Shown here in pieces: positions 28,231-36,342 of a stretch of 64,000 nt of DNA (positions are counted from its first letter, which is position 1; each line of letters opens with the position of its first letter). Source of the DNA: Caballeronia concitans. Its GTDB lineage: Bacteria > Pseudomonadota > Gammaproteobacteria > Burkholderiales > Burkholderiaceae. The stretch is taken from assembly GCF_001544615.1 (NCBI RefSeq), contig NZ_FCNV02000004.1:248001-312000 (forward strand), read 5' to 3'. A program made the translations under genes and the position numbers. The notes under the pieces are model-generated. The model saw only the letters and a program-made list of their open reading frames with translations. It did no database searches and was not told the DNA's origin.

Positions 28231-28719
28231 TCAACGCACCGAATACCCCACGAATCGCCAGCTTCTGTCCGCATCGAGAATGAACGTCACGACTTCGCGC
28301 GACGGCCGTTGCGGCTGGCTGAACTGCGTATCGAATGTGACGCTCATGAACCATCCCGCGGGCATGTTGCCCGTGCCGTCGAAGTGCAGATGCTTCACGC
28401 CCATCGGCATGCGCATGCCCGGCGTGCCGAGCGTCGCGCGATCCCGCGAAACCTTGCTCACGAAGTCCTCGCGCGCGATGACCCGCTTCGCCACGTCGGA
28501 CGACGCATCCCACACATCGCCCGCCTCGTTCTGATCGATCAGCTTCACGATCGTCGCCGCCATTTCCGCGATATCCTGATCCTGCTTGTCGAGGCCCGCC
28601 TGCTGCTCGCGCGTGAGCGACGGCGCCGGCCCAGTCTGCGGCACAGGCTGCGCCTGACAGGCGATGCAGAACGACATCGATGAAATCCCGCTCAACCACA
28701 GTTTCGTGCTCGTTTTCAT
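28231..28719 (-). CDS. DUF4019-like secreted protein
   Basis: A 162-residue protein with an N-terminal signal (KTSTKLWLSGISSMSFCIAC, cleaved near CQAQP; a lipobox at IAC is possible). The mature part has VKLIDQNEAGDVWDASSD, VSRDRATLGTPG and a closing VVTFILDADRSWRFVGYSVR, the pattern of DUF4019 proteins, whose role is unknown. It converges on HiPIP with 12 nt between stops. The start at 28719 lacks a clear Shine-Dalgarno but gives a sensible signal peptide. Confidence 0.75.
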   Translation of the reverse strand: MKTSTKLWLSGISSMSFCIACQAQPVPQTGPAPSLTREQQAGLDKQDQDIAEMAATIVKLIDQNEAGDVWDASSDVAKRVIAREDFVSKVSRDRATLGTPGMRMPMGVKHLHFDGTGNMPAGWFMSVTFDTQFSQPQRPSREVVTFILDADRSWRFVGYSVR

Positions 28720-28837
28720 GGTGCATTCATGATGTGTTTCGATAGCGCGGATTGTAGGCCGCGCTTTTTCGAGACAGTCAGAAATACTGACTTTCGCAAG
28801 ACGGACTCGCGCACGAACCGACCCGAGGATCACGAAC

Positions 28838-29710
28838 ATGCGACTCGTCGACTGGAATATCCAATGGGGACGCGGCGTGGATGGCCGCGTCGATCTGCCG
28901 CGCATCGTGAGCGAGGCCAAGGCGCTGCACGACTTCGACGTGCTCTGTCTGCAGGAAGTCACGCGCGGCTTTCATGAAAGCGAGGAAGCGGGCGGGCTCG
29001 CGGGCCGCCCGAGCGCCGATCAGTTCGCCGAGCTGGCCGCGCTGATTCCGGGCGCGACCGTCATCGAAGGCATCGGGTCCGATCTTCCGCCGATGGGCGC
29101 AGGCCTCGCGCGCCGGCAGTTCGGCAACGCCATCGTCAGCCGTCTGCCCGTGCGGCAAGTGCTGCGCCATTCGCTGCCGTGGCCCGCCGATCCCGCGAAG
29201 CCGTCGATGCTGCGTATCGCGCTCGAAGCGGTCATCGAAACGGATGTCGGCCCGGTGCGCATCATCAGCACGCATCTGGAGTTTTATTCGGAGATGCAGC
29301 GTCTCGCGCAAGTGGCGCGGCTGCGCGAGTTGCACAGCGAAGCGTGCGCGCATGCGCGCAGGCCGTCGAAGCCCGAGAATCCGGCGAGTCCGTTCGCGGA
29401 CACCGCGCGGCCCATGTCCGCCATCATCTGCGGCGACTTCAATAGCGCGTTCGAAGGCTCCGCGTATCGCGCGATGCTCGAACCCATCGCCGATGCGCCA
29501 TCCTTCGTCGATGCATGGACCTGCGCGCATCCGGACGAGCCGCGCGCCGCGACCGTCGGCCTCTACGATCACGAGCAGTGGGCCGACGGTCCGTTCGCGT
29601 GCGACTTCATCTTCGTCACCGACGATCTGAAGCCGCGCATCGTCGGATGCGAGGCCGATCAGAAGAGCCGGTCATCGGACCATCAGCCGATGTGGCTCGA
29701 ACTGCGTTAG
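28838..29710 (+). CDS. Endonuclease/exonuclease/phosphatase family protein
   Basis: A 290-residue protein of the EEP (DNase I-like) fold. Catalytic motifs are in order: WNIQWGRG near residue 7, LQEVTRG near 42, ISTHLEFYSE near 143, GDFNSAF near 200 and the final SSDHQPMWLEL. These bind Mg2+ and activate water for phosphodiester cleavage. No signal peptide is seen. The substrate may be nucleic acid, a phosphoinositide-like or other phosphate ester; sequence does not decide. Its stop overlaps that of the convergent DUF2817 gene by 4 nt. Confidence 0.88.
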   Translation: MRLVDWNIQWGRGVDGRVDLPRIVSEAKALHDFDVLCLQEVTRGFHESEEAGGLAGRPSADQFAELAALIPGATVIEGIGSDLPPMGAGLARRQFGNAIVSRLPVRQVLRHSLPWPADPAKPSMLRIALEAVIETDVGPVRIISTHLEFYSEMQRLAQVARLRELHSEACAHARRPSKPENPASPFADTARPMSAIICGDFNSAFEGSAYRAMLEPIADAPSFVDAWTCAHPDEPRAATVGLYDHEQWADGPFACDFIFVTDDLKPRIVGCEADQKSRSSDHQPMWLELR

Positions 29711-30777
29711 CCCTCGCGCGACAAGCCGTAGACCGCCTGGAGCACCGCCGCGCGCGCCTGGCCCAGAATCATGCCGCGCCATGTGTCGTCGTCGATATAG
29801 AACGCCGCGCGAATCTGTCGGCGGATGCCGGCCTTCAACGCGTCGGGCGCGTCGGCGTGATGGCGCAGCCACACATCGGCGCGAAGCATGTCGAGCATGT
29901 CGGTGAGCGGCACGGTGCCGTATTCGATCGCGATCGCCGCGTTCGACGCATGCGGGCACGTCTGCGACAGCACATCGAGCAGCGGCCCGGCGACATCCGC
30001 CGCGATGGACGTGCCGTCGAGCGGGCTCGTCACGTCCGCGCCCCACCATCGCCTTGCACGCGCGAGATCGCCGACGTTGATCTTCGCGCCGAAGCCGCTC
30101 GGCCCGAGTCCCGTATGAAAATCGATCCAGCCGATGGCCGCGCAATGCTCGCCGTAGTCGGCGAGAATCTCGCGCATCGTGCGCGTGCTCCATGCCGTTT
30201 CGCTGCCGCCGTAGAACATGCCTTCGGCGTGCGTGTACTGGCCCGTCGTCACCGCTTCCTGATACGCCCACTGGCCGCGCGTATCGATATAGTCGCGGAT
30301 CGCGGCGACGTTCGCTTCATCGGGCGGCCATGTCTCCGGTATCAGCAAGCCGTGCAGTTCCGCATAGCCCGCGTTCTGCCGCAAGGGCGCGTCGAAATCC
30401 ACGCTGTTGCGATTCAGATCGACGTTGCCCTCTGTCGTGCGGCTCAGGTACGAAAAGCCATACGGGTTGATCGCATGCACGAGCAGGAGCGCGACGCCGA
30501 GCTTGTCGAGCAGCGCGGGCAACGCGTCGTCGTGAAGCAGCGCGATCTGCGCGCCCGAGCCGCAAAAGCCCTCGACACCATGCGTCGCCGATGTCAGCAC
30601 GAGCATGCGCTTCGCATCGGCCGGCCCCATGCGCACGATATCCGTCGCGAGCGTTTCGCCTTCGAGTCCGCTTATGTCAGGCAGCACGCGCGTGTCGACA
30701 GCGAGCTGGCACAGGGCGGCGGCATCGATGAAACGCTGGCGTGCATCGAGGTATGAGGAAGAGAAGTACGTCGTCAT
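29707..30777 (-). CDS. DUF2817 M14-like metallocarboxypeptidase
   Basis: A 356-residue cytosolic protein of the DUF2817 group in the zinc carboxypeptidase (M14) clan. The zinc pair appears in SATHGVEGFCGSG (HxxE) near residue 65 and the third ligand in WIDFHTGLGPSG near 218; the binding loop has NPYGFSYLSRTTEGNVDLNR. It probably removes terminal residues from small peptides or acyl-amino acids. It starts 9 nt after the stop of an M20 amidohydrolase gene, so the two are co-transcribed and may act on one peptide or amide substrate. Confidence 0.85.
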   Translation of the reverse strand: MTTYFSSSYLDARQRFIDAAALCQLAVDTRVLPDISGLEGETLATDIVRMGPADAKRMLVLTSATHGVEGFCGSGAQIALLHDDALPALLDKLGVALLLVHAINPYGFSYLSRTTEGNVDLNRNSVDFDAPLRQNAGYAELHGLLIPETWPPDEANVAAIRDYIDTRGQWAYQEAVTTGQYTHAEGMFYGGSETAWSTRTMREILADYGEHCAAIGWIDFHTGLGPSGFGAKINVGDLARARRWWGADVTSPLDGTSIAADVAGPLLDVLSQTCPHASNAAIAIEYGTVPLTDMLDMLRADVWLRHHADAPDALKAGIRRQIRAAFYIDDDTWRGMILGQARAAVLQAVYGLSREG

Positions 30778-30786
30778 GTTCGTCGC

Positions 30787-31980
30787 TCACGCACGCGAGA
30801 GAAACTTCTCGACGAGCTTGACCCAGTACGTCGATCCGAGCGTCAGCACGTTGTCGTTGAAGTCGTAGCTGCTGTTGTGGAGCATGCACGGCCCGAGGCC
30901 ATGACCATGATCGCGATGCGCGCCTTCGCCATTGCCGATGTATCCATAGCAGCCGGGACGTTCGAGCAGCATGAAGGAGAAGTCTTCCGCGCCCATGGTC
31001 GGATCGACGTTCGTGTTCACATGATCGACGCCCGCGACTTCCTGCATCACGCCGAGCGCGAACTGCGTGTCATCGTGCGTGTTCACGGTCGGCGGATAGT
31101 TGCGCACGAACTTCACTTCGGCCTTGCATCGATACGCCGCCGCCGTCGCCGCGACGATCTCCTTCATGCGGGTCTCGATGAGATCGAGCACATCGACGGA
31201 AAACGTGCGGACGGTGCCCGCGAGCGTCGCGGTCGTCGGAATGGCGTTGACCGCGTGGCCCGCCTGCATCTTCGTGATGGACAGCACGGCGGCATCGATA
31301 GGCCGCTTGTTGCGCGTCATGATGCTCTGCAAGCCCGTGCCGATCTGCAGCGCGGTGAAGACGGGATCGACGCCATCGTGCGGAATCGCGGCATGCGAGC
31401 CGATGCCTTCGATATGAATCTCGAACTCGTTGCTCGATGCCTGCGTCGCACCGACGCGCGCGCCCATGTTGCCCGCGGGCATGCCCGGCCAGTTATGCAG
31501 CGCGAAGACGGCATCGACGGGAAAGCGCTGAAAGAGGCCATCTTCGATCATGGCTTTCGCGCCGCCGCCGCCCTCTTCTGCCGGCTGGAAGATGAACACG
31601 ACGGTGCCGTCGAAATCGCGATGCTTCGAAAGATATTGCGCGGCGCCGAGGAGCATCGCGGTATGGCCGTCGTGGCCGCACGCGTGCATCTTGTTCTCGT
31701 GCTTCGATGCATGCGCGAACGTGTTCGATTCGGGAATCGGCAACGCGTCCATGTCCGCGCGCAAGCCGATGGCGCGCTTGCTCGTGCCTTTCTTCAACAC
31801 GCCGACGACGCCCGTTTTCCCGAGTCCGCACGTTACCTCGATATCCCAGCTCTCCAGCTTCCTCGCGACGAGTTCGGCGGTGCGCGCTTCTTCGTAGCAG
31901 AGTTCGGGATGCGCGTGAATATCGCGGCGAATGGCTTTGAGTTCGTCTTGCGACTGGGCGATCTCGGGAATGATCGGCAT
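30787..31980 (-). CDS. M20-family amidohydrolase (hippurate hydrolase-like)
   Basis: A 397-residue metallo-amidohydrolase of the M20D/hippurate hydrolase family. The motifs are HACGHDGHTAMLLG near residue 103, FQPAEEGGGGAKAMIEDG near 135, a dimerisation domain with EIHIEGIGSHAAIPHDGVDP, and MGAEDFSFML near 345. It cleaves N-acyl amino acids (hippurate, N-acetyl or indole-acetyl amino acids). GAGGAAAGC precedes the ATG. The LysR gene upstream and a motif shared with the MFS promoter suggest coordinate control with that transporter. Confidence 0.92.
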   Translation of the reverse strand: MPIIPEIAQSQDELKAIRRDIHAHPELCYEEARTAELVARKLESWDIEVTCGLGKTGVVGVLKKGTSKRAIGLRADMDALPIPESNTFAHASKHENKMHACGHDGHTAMLLGAAQYLSKHRDFDGTVVFIFQPAEEGGGGAKAMIEDGLFQRFPVDAVFALHNWPGMPAGNMGARVGATQASSNEFEIHIEGIGSHAAIPHDGVDPVFTALQIGTGLQSIMTRNKRPIDAAVLSITKMQAGHAVNAIPTTATLAGTVRTFSVDVLDLIETRMKEIVAATAAAYRCKAEVKFVRNYPPTVNTHDDTQFALGVMQEVAGVDHVNTNVDPTMGAEDFSFMLLERPGCYGYIGNGEGAHRDHGHGLGPCMLHNSSYDFNDNVLTLGSTYWVKLVEKFLSRA

Positions 31981-32075
31981 GCTTTCCTCTTGGTGGATGA
32001 GTGACGGGCCTGACGTTGAAGCATTGTCGATGGCCGTAATTCACAGCGAAAGCTGATATTTCTTGTCCGTGACTT

Positions 32076-32085
32076 AAGGAAACCT
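32076..32085 (-). promoter_or_regulatory. Putative LysR half-site (AGGTTTCCTT) upstream of the M20 gene
   Basis: AAGGAAACCT on the plus strand equals AGGTTTCCTT on the minus strand, the core of an 11-bp unit repeated twice in the LysR/MFS intergenic region. It lies 95 nt before the M20 start, at the very end of the LysR gene. Confidence 0.5.
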
Positions 32086-32981
32086 CATGCATCGCGCGCG
32101 ACGTCGGCGGCTCGCGAACGCGCGCGAATGCTTTCCTGCACCACGCGCATGACCGCGTGACGATCGTGGATCTTGCGCTCCAGCATGCCGACGACGCGTC
32201 GCGGCGTGTTCTTCGCGAGCGGCATCACGACGAGCGCCGGATCGCTCGCCCACGACCCGTATTCGAGCAGCGGCACGACGGAGACCCCCGCGCCCTGCCG
32301 CACCAGTTCCACGATGACTTCGAGCGAATTGAGTTCGAGGAACTCGCTGACGGTGAGGCGGTTATGGCGCAACGCGCGATCGATCAGCGCGCCGGTGCGC
32401 TGCGCACGATCGAAGCGCAGAAAGGGGCCGCTCGCGAGCATGTCGGCGGCATTCGCATACGCGCGTCCCGACGAGCCGACGGCCACGAGCGGCTCCGAAT
32501 AAAGCGGCGTCCAGTTGAGGCTCGCGGGCGTCTTGCCCGCCATTTCGACGATCACCGCCGCGTCGATCTCGCCTGCCTCGACCTGCGGCGCGAGCGCGAG
32601 CGCCTTGCCCGTGAAGAGCCGCACATCGAGCCGCGGATACTGTCCTTTCAGTTCGGTAACGACGGAAGCGAGCGCGCCCATCGCGGAATCCACGGCGCCG
32701 ATGGAAACCGAGCCGGCGATTTCGTCGTCGAGACCGGTGAGACGCATGCTGTCGTACAGCGCGACGATGCGCTCCGCCTGCGGCAACACCTGCTTGCCGA
32801 TACTCGTCAGCCGGTTCGTGCGTCCGACGCGATCGAAGAGCGGCCGCTTCAGGTCGTCTTCGAGCGATTGCATCTGCATGCTGACCGCCGCCTGCGTGAG
32901 CGCGACCTTTTCGGCGGCGGCGGCGAAGGAGCCATAACGCGCCACGGCAATGAAGGTGCGCAGAAAGCGAATATTGCTCAT
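32085..32981 (-). CDS. LysR-family regulator of the M20/DUF2817/MFS locus
   Basis: A 298-residue LysR protein: HTH in residues 1-60 (GSFAAAAEKVALTQAAVSMQ), effector domain from about residue 90. It lies between the M20/DUF2817 genes (same strand) and a divergent MFS gene. The shared AGGTTTCCTT motif on both sides of this gene suggests that it controls both flanks. The effector is unknown, perhaps an acyl-amino acid or its product. Confidence 0.92.
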   Translation of the reverse strand: MSNIRFLRTFIAVARYGSFAAAAEKVALTQAAVSMQMQSLEDDLKRPLFDRVGRTNRLTSIGKQVLPQAERIVALYDSMRLTGLDDEIAGSVSIGAVDSAMGALASVVTELKGQYPRLDVRLFTGKALALAPQVEAGEIDAAVIVEMAGKTPASLNWTPLYSEPLVAVGSSGRAYANAADMLASGPFLRFDRAQRTGALIDRALRHNRLTVSEFLELNSLEVIVELVRQGAGVSVVPLLEYGSWASDPALVVMPLAKNTPRRVVGMLERKIHDRHAVMRVVQESIRARSRAADVARDA

Positions 32982-33013
32982 GACGTGCCTAGGGATTACC
33001 CGACGTTGTATTC

Positions 33014-33035
33014 AGGTTTCCTTGAGGTTTCCTTG
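33014..33035 (+). promoter_or_regulatory. Tandem 11-bp repeat AGGTTTCCTTG x2 in the LysR/MFS intergenic region
   Basis: Two perfect head-to-tail copies with an 11-nt period, one helical turn apart, in the divergent promoter region. A third copy of the core, inverted, lies upstream of the M20 gene. Such phased repeats typically bind a dimeric regulator. Confidence 0.6.
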
Positions 33036-33155
33036 AATGTCAGTTCAGAAATTCTATATTTTCTTAATTTATTCCGGCGTAGTCTTTGCATGTTGTCGTA
33101 ACGGAAAGCGCGAAAACGAACGCGCGATAAAACACACTCTCTCGGAGTCTTTTCG

Positions 33156-34472
33156 ATGAGCACCGTACTACCCGCATCGCACGCCGCTGCCGACAACGCC
33201 GCGTCCAATCTATCGGGCCGACGCGCCATCGTCGTTTCGACCATCGGCAATGCGCTCGAATGGTTCGACTTCATGGTGTACGGCTTCTTCGCGGTCATCA
33301 TCTCCAAGCTGTATTTTCCCGCCACCAGTCCCACCATTTCACTGCTCGCGACGTGGGCCACGTTCGGCGTCGGCTTTCTCACGCGGCCGCTCGGCGGCAT
33401 CGTGCTCGGCGCGGTGGCGGATCGCGTCGGACGCAAATCGGCGCTCACGCTCACCATCTCGCTGATGGCGGTCGGCATCGCGATCATCGCGTTCGCGCCG
33501 ACTTATGCGGCCATCGGCGTCGCCGCGCCCTTGCTGATGCTGCTCGGCCGCCTGATCCAGGGCTTCTCTGCCGGCGGCGAAGTGGGCTGCGCAACGGCGT
33601 TTCTCGTCGAGTATGCGCCCGCCAACAAGCGCGGCTACTTCGGCAGCTACCAGATGGTCGCGCAGGCGGCGGCAAGCCTCGCGGGATCGTTTTGCGGCGC
33701 GGTGCTCACGCGTTCGCTGAGCCCGGAAAGCCTCAATAGCTGGGGATGGCGCGTGCCGTTCGTGCTCGGCTTGCTGATCGTGCCGGTCGGTCTCTATCTG
33801 CGCTCGAAGCTGGATGAATCGCCGGTGTTCGTCGAAAAGGCGCAGAAGAACGAACTGACGTCGAGCCCCATCCGCGATACCGCGACCAAGCACTGGCTGC
33901 CCGTGCTCGCGGGCCTGGGCCTCACGGTGTTCGGCACCATCGGCACGTATATCTTCCTGCTCTACTTGCCGACGCATGCCACGCGCGTGCTGCACATGGC
34001 GCTCACCGACGGCCTCATCAGCTCGACGATCGGCGCGCTCGTGTATCTCGTGTGCTGCCCGGTGTTCGGCAGACTGTCGGATCGCATCGGCCGCAAGAAG
34101 ATCATGGCGACCGCGCTCGCGCTGTCGTTCCTGACCGCGTATCCGATCTTCGCGGTGCTGACCGCGCATCCGAGCCTGCCGATGCTGATCGTCTGCCAGG
34201 CGCTGCTCATGAGCTACCTCGGCATGTATCAGGGCTGCTATCCGGCGTTCATCTCGGAGCTGTTGCCGTCGAGCGTTCGGTCGACGGGCATCTCGGTCAG
34301 CTACAACATCGCAGTGATGATCTTCGGCGGTTTCGCGCCGGCCATCGTGCAATGGCTGACGATGACCACGGGCGATGCGCTTTCCATCTGCTACTACGTG
34401 ATCTTCGGCAGCGCCGTCGCGCTTCTGACCATCATTCCGCTGCGCGACCGCTATAGCGAAGCGCTGCGCTGA
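33156..34472 (+). CDS. MFS metabolite:H+ symporter (MHS family)
   Basis: A 438-residue, 12-helix transporter of the MHS group (citrate, proline/betaine, ketoglutarate, shikimate carriers). The signs are NALEWFDFMVYGFFAV in helix 1, DRVGRKSALT in the first loop, GRLIQGFSAGGEVGCATAFL in helix 4 and SDRIGRKKIMA in the later loop. The substrate is probably an organic or amino acid; the neighbouring acyl-amino-acid hydrolase and the shared regulator point to its substrate or product. GGAG lies about 8 nt before the ATG. Confidence 0.9.
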   Translation: MSTVLPASHAAADNAASNLSGRRAIVVSTIGNALEWFDFMVYGFFAVIISKLYFPATSPTISLLATWATFGVGFLTRPLGGIVLGAVADRVGRKSALTLTISLMAVGIAIIAFAPTYAAIGVAAPLLMLLGRLIQGFSAGGEVGCATAFLVEYAPANKRGYFGSYQMVAQAAASLAGSFCGAVLTRSLSPESLNSWGWRVPFVLGLLIVPVGLYLRSKLDESPVFVEKAQKNELTSSPIRDTATKHWLPVLAGLGLTVFGTIGTYIFLLYLPTHATRVLHMALTDGLISSTIGALVYLVCCPVFGRLSDRIGRKKIMATALALSFLTAYPIFAVLTAHPSLPMLIVCQALLMSYLGMYQGCYPAFISELLPSSVRSTGISVSYNIAVMIFGGFAPAIVQWLTMTTGDALSICYYVIFGSAVALLTIIPLRDRYSEALR

Positions 34473-34495
34473 GCGTCATCGCGTTTTCATCGTTG

Positions 34496-34529
34496 AAAGC
34501 CGCGCCGCCTTCGGGTGGCGCGGCTTTTT
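34496..34529 (+). terminator. Intrinsic terminator after the MFS gene
   Basis: Perfect 11-bp stem AAAGCCGCGCC / GGCGCGGCTTT around a 10-nt loop, continuing into a run of five T residues. Confidence 0.9.
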
Positions 34530-34555
34530 GTTTCGGCGTGGCGTGCGAGAAGTTT

Positions 34556-34648
34556 TTGAGCGCTTAAGGCCGGGTTAAGAATGAGACCGTACTCTGAAGC
34601 CTGACCGACCCACCCCTCCTTCCGGCCGCGCAAGCGGCCCTTTTTTTT
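34556..34648 (+). ncRNA. Candidate small RNA or leader ending in an intrinsic terminator
   Basis: After the MFS terminator, a second one is present: GGCCGC-GCAA-GCGGCC (34624-34639) followed by eight T residues. It has no gene of its own to end. The stretch before it carries a C-rich single-stranded element (CCCACCCCTCCTTCC) able to pair with Shine-Dalgarno sequences, as in many sRNAs. A weak promoter may be TTGAGC at 34556 with AAGAAT at 34577; the 15-nt spacing is short. The alternative is an attenuator for the 35-codon frame that follows. Confidence 0.4.
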
Positions 34649-34658
34649 CATCGACGCG

Positions 34659-34766
34659 ATGTCCATGCTCCTGCGCCTTCTGCTGGTCCTGATCGCGCTC
34701 TCCGTTTTCACGACGGCCGGCGTCGTCGTGCTCTCGCTGGTCGCGCGCCTCGTGTTCGCGCACTAG
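34659..34766 (+). CDS. Possible 35-residue single-helix membrane protein
   Basis: ATG at 34659 and TAG at 34764 enclose a frame coding for one long hydrophobic helix (LLRLLLVLIALSVF, then GVVVLSLVARLVF). Codon use is strongly biased to G/C in third position, like real genes here. There is no Shine-Dalgarno, and an intrinsic terminator lies 10 nt upstream, so expression would depend on read-through. No family was recognised. Confidence 0.4.
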   Translation: MSMLLRLLLVLIALSVFTTAGVVVLSLVARLVFAH

Positions 34767-34780
34767 GGCTTGCGATTCGC

Positions 34781-35509
34781 TCAATCGCCGAGAAAGCGCA
34801 CCACGTTCTTCAACGGCTCGCGATCGCTTGCGAGCCGGTTCTCCGGCTGCGACCAGTCCGCGTATCCGAGGCTCATGCCGCATACCACGGTCTCGTGCTC
34901 CGGCAGCGTCAACTGTTCGGCAATGATGCGGTGATATCGATTGAACGCCGCCTGCGGACATGTATCGAGCCCGAAGGAACGCGCCATCAGCATGACGTTC
35001 TGGATGAACATGCCGTAGTCGAGCCACGAGCCGCGCTCCATCGTGCGGTCGGTGGTGAAGATGATGCCGACGGGCGCGCCGAAGAACGCGAAATTGCGGC
35101 CCATCTGCGCGTGCATGCCTTCCTTGTTCTCGCGCGTGAGGCCGAGCAGCGAATACAGCCCGATGCCGAGCGCGCGCCTTCGTTCGATGAAAGGCGATGT
35201 CCACGTGCGCGGGTAATACGCGAATTCTTCTTCGTGCTCGCGGTCGGCGGCGGGATTATTGAATACGTCGAGAATCGCGCGCGATAGCGCTTCTTTCGCA
35301 TCGCCCGTGAGCACATGGACTTTCCACGGCTGGATGTTGCTGCCCGACGGCGCGCGGCATGCGCTTTCCAGTATCGCTTCGAGCGTCGCGCGTTCGACGG
35401 GATCGGGCAAGAACGCGCGGATCGAGCGGCGCGAAGCGATGGCATCGGCAACGTTCATGTTTTGCAGTGGAGAAATAGGCAAGGCATCAACGCTACCATG
35501 CTCAGGCAT
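34781..35509 (-). CDS. Nitroreductase-family FMN oxidoreductase
   Basis: A 242-residue flavoprotein of the nitroreductase family. SRRSIRAFLPDPV and ACRAPSGSNIQPWKVHVL form the FMN phosphate and ring pocket; the C-terminal GMSLGYADWSQPEN is typical. It reduces nitroaromatics, quinones or related electrophiles with NAD(P)H. The ATG at 35509 has GGGGG 8 nt upstream; an earlier frame extension to 35572 and a later ATG at 35458 are less well supported. It is divergent from the molybdenum hydroxylase operon. Confidence 0.87.
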   Translation of the reverse strand: MPEHGSVDALPISPLQNMNVADAIASRRSIRAFLPDPVERATLEAILESACRAPSGSNIQPWKVHVLTGDAKEALSRAILDVFNNPAADREHEEEFAYYPRTWTSPFIERRRALGIGLYSLLGLTRENKEGMHAQMGRNFAFFGAPVGIIFTTDRTMERGSWLDYGMFIQNVMLMARSFGLDTCPQAAFNRYHRIIAEQLTLPEHETVVCGMSLGYADWSQPENRLASDREPLKNVVRFLGD

Positions 35510-35726
35510 GCTTCGTGCCCCCAACGTTTCGTCGTGAATTCGCCTGGCCGTCATCTGTGAAAGATCGGCCACGTCTGCCTATACTGGCTGAGTGTCATCG
35601 CCGCAACGCCACGCTTCAACGCACCAACGCACCACGCGTCAACGCTTCATCGCATCTTCGCCTCTCTAAGTCCCGCCGCATCCGCAGCCTCGCGCCGCGC
35701 GTTGCGCCATTGAAGGAGATTGCTCG

Positions 35727-36332
35727 ATGCAACATCCCGTTCCCCAATCGACTCCCACGCGCGCCGATAAACCCACAACGAACCGGCTCGCAGACACGCA
35801 AGAAGCAAACGGCAACGCGCACGCTGCCGCCGACGTGCTCGCGCCGCCCGCCGCGAAGACAGGCGACGCGAACGCCAGCGTCACGCTGACAATCAACGGT
35901 CAAAGCCACACGCTCTCGCTCGATCCGCGCACCACGCTTCTCGATGCGCTGCGCGAGCACGTGCATCTCACCGGCACCAAGAAAGGTTGCGATCACGGGC
36001 AATGCGGCGCATGCACCGTGCATGTGAACGGCCGTCGCGTGAACTCGTGCCTGTGCCTCGCCGCCGCGCACGATGGCGACGCGATCACGACGATAGAAGG
36101 CATCGGCGAAGTGGACGCGCTGCATCCGATGCAGGCGGCGTTCGTCGAATGCGACGGCTTCCAGTGCGGCTATTGCACCGCCGGCCAGTTGATGTCCGCA
36201 GTCGCGCTGCTCGACGAACCCATCGGCGCGAGCGACGACGACGTGCGCGAAGCGATGAGCGGCAATCTGTGCCGCTGCGGCGCGTATCAGAACATCGTCA
36301 CGGCGATCCAGTCCGTGCGCGGCAAAGAATAA
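35727..36332 (+). CDS. paoA: [2Fe-2S] subunit of molybdenum hydroxylase (PaoA-like)
   Basis: A 201-residue subunit carrying two [2Fe-2S] clusters: CDHGQCGACTVHVNG with a later C in SCLCLAA (plant-ferredoxin type), and CGYC...CRCGAY in the C-terminal helical domain. It passes electrons from the molybdenum site to FAD. Residues 1-50 are a low-complexity Ala/Thr/Pro-rich extension without a twin-arginine motif, unlike E. coli PaoA, which is exported; this complex is therefore probably cytosolic. AAGGAG lies 8 nt before the ATG. It starts a three-gene operon. Confidence 0.92.
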   Translation: MQHPVPQSTPTRADKPTTNRLADTQEANGNAHAAADVLAPPAAKTGDANASVTLTINGQSHTLSLDPRTTLLDALREHVHLTGTKKGCDHGQCGACTVHVNGRRVNSCLCLAAAHDGDAITTIEGIGEVDALHPMQAAFVECDGFQCGYCTAGQLMSAVALLDEPIGASDDDVREAMSGNLCRCGAYQNIVTAIQSVRGKE

Positions 36333-36342
36333 GGAGCGCGCC

